DNA from: Exophiala sp. HKRS030
Taxonomy: Eukaryota; Ascomycota; Eurotiomycetes; Chaetothyriales; Herpotrichiellaceae
Direction: 5' to 3'
Assembly: GCA_023897205.1 (NCBI GenBank)
Contig: JAHWDD010000001.1
Span: 1,426,001-1,490,000 of the forward strand
DNA: 64,000 nt
A model generated the notes under the pieces. It was not told where the DNA came from, ran no database searches, and saw nothing but the letters and a program-made list of their open reading frames with translations. This document shows positions 41,735-51,803 of this stretch, one piece after another. How positions within the stretch are numbered: position 1 is the stretch's first letter; every line of letters begins with the position of its first letter. The position numbers and the translations under genes were made by a program.

Positions 41735-43753
41735 CTATCTCAGCCACTTGGAATAGGCCCATTCTATCCGCCTCAGGACATTGATCTGCCGACCAACACC
41801 AGCCTTGATGTCAAGTAGATCGTTCAAATCCTGGAGAAATTCCCGCTTCGTGTTTCCCGGCAGAACCGCAGCTGCTCGCTGACGCAGAAGATGCGATTCA
41901 CAAAGTAAGATGCCATGATTCTCCTCAGAGATGATGCCGTCCTCATCGACGTCGGCATTTGTCAATGTTCGATCGATGTTCCTGGGATCGCGATTAGCCT
42001 GAATTGTGACGATGAAGATTCTGGACATACCTAACAAGTCGAAGAGCCTCGCCCTTTCTCTTTCCCTGTTGCAGGCCTCGACGACCCCCGAACATACCAC
42101 GTAGCCACTGGACGAGTGCATAGGAAATAAGAACCCCGGGTGCTATTCCGACGAATCCAAACAGTAGTTCCTGACTCTTGAGTAAAGAATCAATGCCACC
42201 AATGGCGGTCTCGACATCAACCTTGGTCTTCTGGACCTGAATGAGGAGTGTCCGAACAAGTTGTCCCATGATGGCATTTTTGATGGGGCTTTGCATTTCT
42301 CTTTCGTATGCTTTGAGTACAGGAGTAAGATCACCCTCTCTCACTTTGGTCCGAATTTCCGCGATCTGACTGTCGCTAAATTTCGTGCCATTGTCGGGAT
42401 TTTGCACCGCGAACTCTACTACCATTCGTTCTAAGCTCTCTCGATCTGCCTTGAGGCTGTCCCTGCTCTGGATGGCGATCTCGCTTTGTTCGTCATGGCG
42501 AATGGTTCCGATCAGCTTCTTGGTGGGGTCCAGCACCCAATTGGCCCAGAAGTCGATGCAGGTTTGCCCGAATTCTCTAAACCATTGGGCGATTTCGGCC
42601 TTTCGATTGACCACTATCCTTAGGATTGTAGTGCCAGATAGTAGGAAGCACACGGCTGGGATCCAGTACCGTACAAGACGCGATGGTTTACCATATTTTG
42701 AACGCATCGATTTGGCCTCTGCTTCTTGGTTCGGCAGATGCTCGTCAAGGATCTTGATAAGGGCAGAGGCAACTTCAGCTGCTGAGGCCGTGGTAGGGTC
42801 GAGGACATAGCTATCGTCATCTGATAGCGCCCTAGTGGCAGAATCCAGTAGACATACCGTCCGTGCAACGGTAGTTTGCCAATCCTCCTCCTGGCTATTG
42901 ATCATTTGGGGCAATGCACCGGGCTTGCGTTCATCTGGTGCTCCGTCAAAAACAAGGCATTCTCGGACCAGCCGGCCGATGGTAGCGGAACTTGACTGCC
43001 TCAGGCTCTTGATCTGCTGCAAGTTCCTCCGAACCTCGATCTGTGCAATTGAAAAGGGCGAAAGTATTCTAGTCTGTGCTTGAGCCAAGGATCGCTCTCG
43101 GACACTGTTCCGAACCAGCCTGTAAAATTCCTTCCAGTTTTCCGACAAGGTGTCGGTGGCCTCCCGAGCCGAAGCACGAAGATCGGCCCCAGCACGAAAC
43201 CTTTGTCGTGCATCGGCGTAGACATCTTTTGCCTGCTTCCAAAAACGCAAGGGGGAAGTCTGAACCGTGTAGAGAGCAATGCTTGAATAAGATCCCAGTA
43301 TGTCGTCCCAATACCATATAGACTCGCTCAGAGGGATCGTGTAGTCCAAGAGCGAGTTCAATAGCAGCCCATACACCTGTGCGGTCGCCTTGCCAGCAGC
43401 CACCCACTCTAGATTTGACACGTCAGAGCTTGATGCTACTGCGGCACCTTGTCCGTCTTCTTTCTTTACGATTTGGGAGAGGAGACTGCGGACCTTCGAC
43501 CGGCTTATCAAGGGTCTCGAGCTTGAGGTGGTGGAAAGAGATCTGATAAGGGCTTTCAGCTGAGTGGTGCGTGGGTCGTCTTCGGCGCTGGCTGCGATTT
43601 CACGTCCTTCAGCGCCGGCTGTTGCAACTCTTTCCTCGGCATCTTTCAACTGGAATCTGTCGAGTGCGGCATCAGCGCGCCGAAGATCGCTGCAAAAATG
43701 TCAGGATAAAATTCCAAGAAATGAGGTTGTGCATACTCTTCAACGAAGGACAT
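41735..43753 (-). CDS. NCA2: NCA2-family mitochondrial membrane protein
   Basis: Yeast Nca2 is needed for proper expression of mitochondrial ATP synthase subunits 6 and 8; fungal orthologues are integral mitochondrial membrane proteins. Exons 43753-43737, 43689-42031 and 41981-41735 join in phase 2 to 640 residues. Family stretches visible are PLSESIWYWDDILGSYSSIA, TSPLRFWKQ, the membrane segment YWIPAVCFLLSGTTILRIVV and VNRKAEIAQWFREFGQTCIDFW. VDVETAIGGIDSLLKSQEL follows, then a second membrane segment, LLFGFVGIAPGVLISYALVQ. The last exon gives RNIDRTLTN and GILLCESHLLR, ending WAYSKWLR. For the final intron I use donor GTATGT at 42030 and acceptor CCCAG at 41982, because it restores LRLVRNIDRTL. 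The first coding exon is just 17 nt. Confidence 0.9.
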
Positions 43754-45012
43754 TATGAGCACAATATGCAGGCTAGATTGATCGAGTCTCGACCGAGTCA
43801 GTCAAAAGGTCACAGTACGACCCTCCTCGAACGAAAATCTGTCATGAAAGTTGTAGAGGAAGTATGGCGCATTTTGCTCTTTTATGCCATTGTCAACAAG
43901 GCAGGGACCCTTCCACAGGACAGATAATGACAAGGTCTTCTCGAAGCTGTCAAAAAGATACGGATAGCACAAGCCTCCAAAACAATTATCAACGAAGCAG
44001 AAACAGACACGATTGGTGGTGACGTCATTGGTACAATACTCCGAGGTGCTTTTGTCTCACGAGATCCATCGAGTAAAGTAGCGAAGAGAAGGGCACCACA
44101 GACTATCAGCGTCGCGCCGTCGTTGACATCAATAACATCCAGACTGGTGGTAATACTGTCAAGCAGCCACGGAACTCAGATACGTTAGGTAGGTTAATTC
44201 TAGCCAAGAAGACGTAGTGAATAAGATGGCATTTCCTTCTTGTGGAATAATAGCCCTTTCTTCTGCCAATAAATCATCATGGAGCCGATCTGAAAGAGGC
44301 TGAATTGTATGTACCTTGATAGCATACTCCGAAGCTTCCACAAACCATGTGGTGAAGGTAATGGAAAAGACATAAGTTGTACTGGACTCAATGGAATCTG
44401 ATATTCCCTAAAGAAGCACGAGGCTGACGAGGCTGGCGAGGCTGCGCCGGTGCAGGTGGCAGCAATTGCTCCCTATCCGTCAACGTTCGCTTATGAATTT
44501 GACCGGCGAATGAGGGAGGTTAATGCCTGGTCATTCGCCCCCCCAAATAATTCTTTACTCCCTCGCCTGCGCCTAATGCGCCCATGGAGCCCATTATCTC
44601 CAGCCACTCTCTCTCTCTCTCTCCAGTACGACCAAGGACTCGTCGTACTCCGTACTTCGCCTGAAGTGACTGACTGACTGACTTACGCCAGAGCATCCAA
44701 CATCCCGACACTCACTCAGCGACATCATTTGTCGCAGTCCCATCACTTCCACCTGATCCTCTGTTTTCTCAAGGCTTCAATCTGCTTGTTACCGCCACCT
44801 AAAACATCTCTCAAACCTCTCTACCTCTTATCCGCTTCTTACCTCCCTGCGTCACACCTCGTTTGACCGCCATCTGCACCGTCCTTTTCGAATTCTCCCG
44901 TCCGAGGGACAAGTGTTTCGTCGGATTTGCCAGCCCGTAACTCGACAAGAGGCTGTTGGCATATACTGCATTTCGAACCCTTTTCTCCCATACAAAATCA
45001 CACAGCCTCACA
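43754..45012. other. Divergent promoter region NCA2 / SEC4-like
   Basis: A 1.26-kb interval between start codons on opposite strands. No gene is supported. The 9-mer is present at 44646-44654, a (CT)n run at about 44607-44622, and a CTGACTGACTGACTTAC repeat at about 44669-44685. The last 250 bp are pyrimidine-rich 5' UTR-like sequence of the GTPase gene. Confidence 0.5.
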
Positions 45013-45806
45013 ATGGCAGGCACACGGAATTACGACTTCTTAGTACGACAAACCCCCCCCCCCCCGTTCCGCGACGCTCAGCTGTCCTCCCGCCAACCTT
45101 TTGACCACCGTGTACTAACTTTTCCAGATAAAACTGCTCCTGATCGGTGACTCTGGCGTCGGAAAATCATGCTGCTTGCTGCGATTCAGCGAAGACAGTT
45201 TCACTCCCAGTTTCATCACCACCATCGGTATAGATTTCAAGATTAGGACGATCGACCTGGATGGTAAAAGGGTAAAACTACAAATATGGGACACTGCCGG
45301 GCAAGAAAGATTCAGGACCATCACGACCGCATATTACCGAGGCGCCATGGGTATTTTGTTGGTCTATGATGTGACGGACGAGAAGAGCTTCAACAGTAAG
45401 GGCTCCTCCACCCTCCTTTATGATGCGTGGCTCCAGGCAACGACAGACTAACCCGCTTTTTGACCGTACAGACATAAGGACATGGTTTTCAAATGTCGAG
45501 CAACATGCGAGTGAAGGAGTCAACAAGATTCTGATCGGGAACAAGTGCGACTGGGAAGAGAAGCGGGCAGTGTCGACGGAACAAGGACAAGCACTGGCTG
45601 ACGAGTTGGGCATTCCCTTCCTCGAGGTCTCGGCCAAGTCGAACATCAACATCGAGAAAGCATTCTACTCGTTAGCGTCGGACATCAAGAAGCGGTTGAT
45701 CGACAGTTCGAAAGAAACCGGCTCCGGTGGCGGGTCCCAGGCTGGTCCCGGTGGTGTCAACGTCGCACAAAACCAGTCCGGAGGCATGGGTGGCAAGTGT
45801 TGCTAA
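45013..45806 (+). CDS. Rab GTPase, SEC4/Rab8 type
   Basis: A small GTPase of the secretory pathway; Sec4/Rab8 proteins tether post-Golgi vesicles to the exocyst at growth sites such as the hyphal tip. Exons 45013-45042, 45128-45395 and 45472-45806 join in phases 0 and 1 to 210 residues. All G motifs are present: GDSGVGKS (residues 17-24), the switch I segment [44 protein letters not shown] and EVSAKSN. The protein ends GGMGGKCC, a double-cysteine geranylgeranylation signal. The [14 protein letters not shown] and [19 protein letters not shown] stretches fit the Rab8/Sec4 subgroup (SAS1/SRGA naming in Aspergillus). The first intron contains a run of 13 cytosines (45053-45065). Confidence 0.94.
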
Positions 45807-46778
45807 ACGGCAAGCCGTGTGCAGGTGGACTGGATTTCTTGTTGACAGGCCGGGGGCATTTTCTCGCACTGTGTTTTCAAAGGGCAGTGTTCACAAGGGC
45901 AGTTTGCAGGTGTGAAGCAGCCTCTCTTCTTCGAGGCCCTTGAAACAGCGCAGGACACAGTAAAGTGAAAGCGTAATAATGATGCGAAGATCCGACCAGC
46001 AGGATTTGATGACTTTTTGTGATTTGCAAAGGGGGGGATGGTGGATCGAGCAACGGGTCACGCAGTATCCGGGCGTTTTGTAGGGTTATTATACAGGAAG
46101 AGCAGATAAAGAAAGCATTAGGGCAACCGACTGTCCAACATTGCCAATTGCCTGGTTGCTCCTCTTTCGCCTCTTTGATGGTTTCGTGTGTTACTTGTGA
46201 CGCTATTTTGCTAAGCATGGGTCAACTGACTGCAAGAGTCAATAAGAGAGCGGTTCTTCGGGGCGATCAAATTCTGCGGACTACGATTTGAGAGGATCAA
46301 TCAATAACGAACAACGATGCCAGAGAGACAAACAAGCCGATTGTTTCTTTTTGGGACAAAAAATTCACAATGAACTGCTCTTGATTCGATTTTGTGCACT
46401 GGGTCAGGTTGATTGGATGGATGTTCATCATTTAATGTAATTCCAAAAAGACCCAGCAGGAGGACCGAGGAGTGTGTGGAAGAAAAAAATGTTGACCGAG
46501 TTAAGTTTATCTGCTTTCAATGAATGCTCAATGTCGTGTCCTTCATGACCTTTGGTTTGGCGCCGCCGGCATTTCTCTTTTCTTTTTTCTGGGGGTCGGT
46601 TGTCGTCTTCTGCTCCTCGATGAGGCTGCACAGAGAAGAAGAGAAAGAGTCGGTCCTTCTCCCCCTTTTCCATGAACCCGGGGAGTTCTTTGGGTCGATA
46701 AATTTTTTTGTCTTTGTGATTTCCGTCACACATCGGCGGCGCGTCCCCATCAGGTTTAGGTTGGTGTTTTTTTTTGTT
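45807..46778. other. Convergent spacer SEC4-like / profilin
   Basis: About 970 bp between converging stops, presumably two 3' UTRs plus spacer. The right end is T-rich (a T-run near 46767-46780 just beyond the profilin stop). Open frames inside have no domains. I see no gene. Confidence 0.45.
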
Positions 46779-47535
46779 TTAGTATCCGACGCTGACCAGG
46801 TAGGCGCCCAGTTTCTCCACGGTGTTCGCGGCTGTGCCGGGCTGTATTGTCTCTGGGTAGTGTGTGATGAGGAGAGCCTGTTTCGTCTTGACGATAACGA
46901 CTCCTTCTCGGCCCTGATGGACAAAAGGTGAATTGTCTCGTCAGTATACGTGTGTCCATTCTGTACCGAATACCGAGCACCGAGGCAAAGGCCCGGATCA
47001 ATTGGGAAAGAAGAGGGACAGGTTCGTTCAACAAAGAAGCAGGAGAAGAGAAGGAAATGACAACCCGGGGGAAAAACCGGGGGAGTGAATGCTGACCTTC
47101 TTTCCGTACAAACTTGTCTCGTCGGCTTTGATGACAATGTATTTCTGCCCGGCAATGTGCAAGCCCGTGGACTGAACCTTCTTGGGTGTCGAGGTGTCCT
47201 TGTACGCGCCTACGACCTCTTGCATCTCTTGCGGCGTCACGGTGAAGCCCGGCGAGCTGGCCCAGACGGAATTCCCCTCTGTGTTGAAGATGGCGGCTTT
47301 ATCGACGTGGCCGGTGCCGAGAAGGCTGGAAAAGTTGGCGGGGCATGTTAGCATGTAATCAAGATTACACCAAGGGAAACGGCTCGGGTGCGTCCTGGGG
47401 AGGGGAACGGGGATACCTTTGGTCGACGTATGCTGTGCGATGCCGGAAAGGTTAGCAATTTGCCCTGCAGGAAACTCGTGCAAAGATAGTGTAGCAGAAA
47501 GGAGGATGAGTCGGCGACGTACCTTGCCAAGACAT
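46779..47535 (-). CDS. Profilin
   Basis: Profilin binds actin monomers, proline-rich formins and phosphoinositides, and feeds actin assembly in the cytosol. Four exons, 47535-47523, 47432-47417, 47325-47097 and 46913-46779, join in phases 1, 2 and 0 to 130 residues, the usual fungal length. The N-terminus MSWQAYVDQSLLGTGHVDKA is the profilin signature, assembled from two micro-exons of 13 and 16 coding nt. It continues with NTEGNSVWASSPGFTVTPQE, GLHIAGQKYIVIKADE and EGVVIVKTKQALLITHYPET, and ends LGAYLVSVGY. The micro-exons would be missed by most automated predictors; the phase and the family match make the model firm. Confidence 0.95.
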
Positions 47536-48843
47536 TGTTGTTGTGGTGGTGGTGGTGAGTCTTTCAAAATCCCCGTATACAGCCTGGTGGGAGAAGAGAA
47601 TGTTTCGGAAGAATGGAGGGGTGATTTCTATCTCTCGATCGATGGAAGATGGGTGTCACTTGGGGGCGACGGTTGTGGTGGTGTGAATGACCGGCCGAGG
47701 TGCAGGAGAGGAGGATTGACTGATGGTGAGCGCGGAACGTAGTCGAGTGTGTGTGTGTGTGTATGTGTAGAGAAGAGAGGAAGTAGAGTTGTGCGTGCGT
47801 GATGCAGTGATGGAAACCGAGCAGGATGTGTTGTTGGTGGAGAGTGCAGTAGGTAGTTCGTTTTTGATGGACCAAGTCAGATCAGGGTCGCTTTTGCTTT
47901 GCTATTCTCTGTCACTGTGACAATGACGGCACCGGTTTCTTTGGTGGTGGGGGGGGAGTAAAAGTCATTCCATGTTCAAATGACGCACATACAGTACCAA
48001 CTGTACTGTAGGGACACACAAATACTCGTAATACAGTACAGCGCCTGGTAGCAGCGCCAAAGGGGGCAGCCTGATCGACCTGCCCCGCCATTTGCTTGGC
48101 AGTGTTTTGTGAGTGAGTGCTCAGCCTCGTTGAAAGGCACACCATCCCTACCCTTAGGTCAGGTACCTAACCTAGGTACCTATCTACTCCGTACGAGGTC
48201 CTCCGTGTATAAGACACCTTGGCTTCCCGCCTGGGCAAGCTTCTCTGATTGATCATCGCAAGGTATATCTGATGCCGAGTTCGCTCTTGACCATACTTGA
48301 TTCATTGGAATTTGACATTGTTCCCTTGTCAGAGATGCGCCTCGGACAAGCCCACTCTTAGCCGAGTCGCGGCGCTGACAGAGTCAGCCTTTCTACGCCT
48401 TGAAAACGCTATGGGCCAAGAGATGTTTTCTTGCGAGATAGAGGAAATATTGACCAGGCAGCAGGGAATTTTTCTTGTCGCTATCAAAAATCGAGAGCAC
48501 ACTGCATGGCTCTGACGCGTACACTCCGAAAAGCGCCACATTTCCTTCTGGTCGTTATGATGTGCAACCCTTCCACTGGGCCTGGGAGAGAAATACAATA
48601 TCACCTATGCATAGTCAAAGTGGATTTCTTGTCATACATGTGATTGATTTTTGAATAGTAGTCCAGCTATACCAGACCATTGTCGCTCATATCATAACAT
48701 CCAACGCCGATCACGATGAAGCTCGTGACGGGTAAATAACAAAATCTCCCTATTGTCCTCCTCTTTCCAGGTATCATTTACATTGCGTGTCGTTTAATGT
48801 CTCTCTTTTCACTTTGGTTCTCTCGACAACACTGTATCCCGGT
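47536..48843. other. 1.3-kb intergenic region, profilin promoter side
   Basis: No gene is supported. It contains a GT repeat (about 47746-47770), an inverted repeat TACAGTA/TACTGTA (47990-47996 and 48004-48010) and the hairpin-forming sequence GGTACCTA-ACC-TAGGTACC (48162-48180). The 9-mer TACTCCGTA (48185-48193) lies next to the hairpin. The left end is the profilin promoter and 5' UTR. Confidence 0.5.
48162..48180. repeat. Perfect short inverted repeat (8-bp arms, 3-nt loop)
   Basis: GGTACCTA and TAGGTACC flank ACC. Related TAGGTACC/CCTAGGTA strings occur in other intergenic parts of the window (about 39920, 40075, 59050, 60128). It is immediately followed by a copy of the dispersed 9-mer. 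The function is unknown. Confidence 0.8.
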
Positions 48844-49861
48844 TCAAGCGTTCGCCGAGCCGTCATGTCGTCCACCTGTGTATGCAGTGTCGCTTGTTCG
48901 CAAATCCTCCATCGAAACATCCTGTGAGGCCTTGGTGGTTTCGACCTCACTGTATTCTGAGGTCCATCTGGAGGAGAGTCGAGGAAAGCAAAATCCGGGG
49001 TGGAAGATGGTTTGACATGCTGTCGCGATGACGATCATTCTACAGTAATATTAGCCACCGAAGTTCACAGGTCGGAATAAAATGCACTCACACTCCCTCC
49101 AGGACTATAAATCCGGTCTCGTCTTGCATGATGGAGTTTTTCCAGCCACCTGCCATTTCAATGATACGGTAGACACATCGAATGAAGATGGTGAGCCAAG
49201 CAGTCACCACACCCAGAGCAAACAGTCGAAACTTGGTGTCCTTCAGGGTGGCAGCGGCCTCAAGGGAAAGCGGAGTGCGTCGCATGCCTCGCTTCACCCG
49301 GACGATATATACGGCGGCAGTTGCTGCAAAGAATGCCAGAGCAGCAACCTGCCAGGAGATACCAGCCATCATCAAATTGTCTCCGAGGTCTTGTTCGTCT
49401 TGGGTATCGGCCGTTGATGCCAATGCTCCACCAATTGCTTGAAGGAGCAAGGAGATGAAGTCTGCGCATATGAAGATGTAGGTGTAGAAGCGAGGCTTGA
49501 TGTAGGAATATTCGGGTCCAAAGCACAATGCGACATGCTTGAGAGTCAGGTAGATCGCTGCTGAGTTGAAGGCCGGGGCGATGATCAAGCAGCAGATTTG
49601 AGTGATGAAACCCGAGTCGGCAAACGGATTGCTATGCATGATAATTCGACCGACATAACCAATAGTTTCGGTCAGACAGCCCAGGCACAGAGCAACCATA
49701 TAAGACCACGTCTTGTATCTGATGCCGAGACCTAAGTTGAGTAGGCCGAAGAGGGCAAAGAAGCCCAAAAAGAAGCCATTGGCGGGTATACTCGGAAGAT
49801 AGCCATACACCGAGAGTTCGACAGGACATTCGACGCTGAGTTTAGTACAATTGTTAGACAT
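48844..49861 (-). CDS. RTA1-family seven-transmembrane protein
   Basis: Exons 49861-49092 and 49039-48844 join in phase 2 to 321 residues. Seven hydrophobic segments are visible, among them GFFLGFFALFGLLNLGLGIR, SYMVALCLGCLTETIGYVG, TQICCLIIAPAFNSAAIYLT and FYTYIFICADFISLLLQAIG. The segments ISWQVAALAFFAATAAVYIV and FALGVVTAWLTIFIRCVYRI and the last one in exon 2 (MIVIATACQTIFHPGFC) complete the set. The polar motif CVYRIIEMAGG with a following Glu is typical of RTA1/RSB1 proteins, which move or sense sphingoid bases and confer resistance to toxic lipids or amphiphilic drugs. The start at 49861 (MSNNCTKLSVECPVELSVYG) precedes an extracellular-like Cys-containing N-terminus; an ATG at 49906 is also in frame. 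It is divergent from a Zn2Cys6 gene. Confidence 0.9.
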
Positions 49862-51803
49862 GTTGACAATGTCTTTGAGAAAATATTTGGCTTTAAACGA
49901 ACACAAGGAAAAGAAGATGGATAAGAGATAAGGAGCTCAGGCGATTGCTGTCGATGGGGTGATGTTGAGTTGGATATGGAATGGCACATCCAAATGGGCG
50001 GACCTCACCTTTATGTTCGAGCTTCTCAATGAGTGTGGCTCCATTGGAGCTTCTCCGGCCGTATTGTTTCATACTGTGAAATCACCAAACATTGCTGCAC
50101 CAGCCCTATGGCTGGGGAAAATTGGATACAGGTTATGCAATTAAATGGGCGCAGTTATGGCCAAGACTGATATGCGGATACGCCATGTGTTGGATTGTGC
50201 TCGAGCCAAGTCGCAAGCCGGAGCCTGATAGGGAAATGAGCCAGGCATCAGGCTTTCCATGTGCTTTGTGCACAATCAAGGAATTTTCCCGTTGCAGCTA
50301 GTCATCCTCCTGTATGTATTGTAGGTCCGTACAGCCCCCAATGTGATCCACGAGATAGACTTCGGTACCGGGGGCCTCACATGTCCGCCAAGAGGAACCG
50401 TGATGATTCGAGGACACTCGATTGCCGGCGTTTGAAGATCAAGCTCCTCTTTTTCACCATGTTCGGTTCAATTCCAACTCCGATCGTCGCGCACGAAGCG
50501 AAAAAGTCGAAAGAAGTACAACGGCAGTGAAGAACCAGAAATAGATTTAATGTTGTCTCGTACTAAGGAAAATCACCAATAATCTTGGCTACTTGACCCA
50601 TTCCACGTCTTTGATCCCCCCTATTCGGTCTCTGTACTCGTATCGAATACGGTGGACCACCACTTTGTGTCGCAATAGTTAATCCGTGCCGAAGCGCGAA
50701 AGCATCTTCTGCTCGTGTCTCGTTTTTCCGTATATCGTATGCATAATTCCTGCTTGGATACTCTAAAGATGAGTATGATCGGAAAGCTGCCAGTTAAAGA
50801 GTTACGAGCAGAAGAAGCCGCGGGCCGAGCGCTTCTGTAACAAAATGTAGTAACCCTTTGTTGTGACACTCGACTCTGCTCATCCGCAGCCTTCCGCATT
50901 GAGGCTGCTGGAAGCTGTCGCCGCCGTGACCATTGCGGATTCGCCCTTCGAATGCTTGCTGCCTGAATAAACCCTGACAGCATAGAGTCCACCTGCTGCT
51001 ACTGGTACGGAGTCAATCCCACCGCTTATCTGACCAGCGCTCCACCTCTCGCACGCCTGTAGTGTCTCGTCTACACTGGAGTAAGAAAAAGTACAGAGAA
51101 TTTGGCACAGCCCTGGAACTCCAGCCTATTGCTGTGTTGTTAATTCAGCAGCGGCTATGAATGACACGGAGGGGTCCTACGGCCGTTGACGCAAAGTCTT
51201 CAATGTACGGAGTACGTCCCTCAGAATCTACAGTAGGTCTAACCCACAGTACGGATTGTCCTCCGTATTCGTTCGTATCCGTATCGTTTATGGCGCACAG
51301 ATATACTTTGGCAACACACTAACCAAAAAGAGACGTCCCTTGCGATTCGTCCGCTTCATTTTTGAGGCGGAGTTTCTCATACATTACAGGGACAACGTAT
51401 TTCGTTTCTTCAGAGATGACATGCTTGTTCGCTATCCCCCCTGTCCTCACACGTGTTTTCCCCTTTAAACAAGAACATGGTCATTTTTTTCTAACGACGA
51501 AACAACTATTCATTCCCCGACGGCGGCATTACATCCCCTACCGGCCGCCTGAAAATTACTAAGCCACAGCTACCGGTGCCTCGTCGACCGACTCGCCTTG
51601 AAGGCCAAGATAGATCAACGTGTTGATGGTGGCTGATGCTCGACATGACTATCTGGTGGTTTGAGGAGGTTCATGTGCTCCGTACGGAGTGTGTATATAT
51701 CGAGGGATTCCTTGCGATAGCAGTAGCCCGATGAGGCCGATCTTTCCTGAGATTGGCCCTGGCAGCAAACTCTCTTGAGACTGAATCATCATTCATCAAT
51801 ACG
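49862..51803. promoter_or_regulatory. Divergent region RTA1-type gene / third Zn2Cys6 gene
   Basis: A 1.9-kb interval between two start codons on opposite strands with no supportable gene. The 9-mer is perfect at 51206-51214, and near-copies lie at about 51003 and 51667. The right end (51660-51803) carries a TATATATCGAGG stretch about 95 bp upstream of the Zn2Cys6 ATG that may serve as its TATA region. The assignment is by position. Confidence 0.4.
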
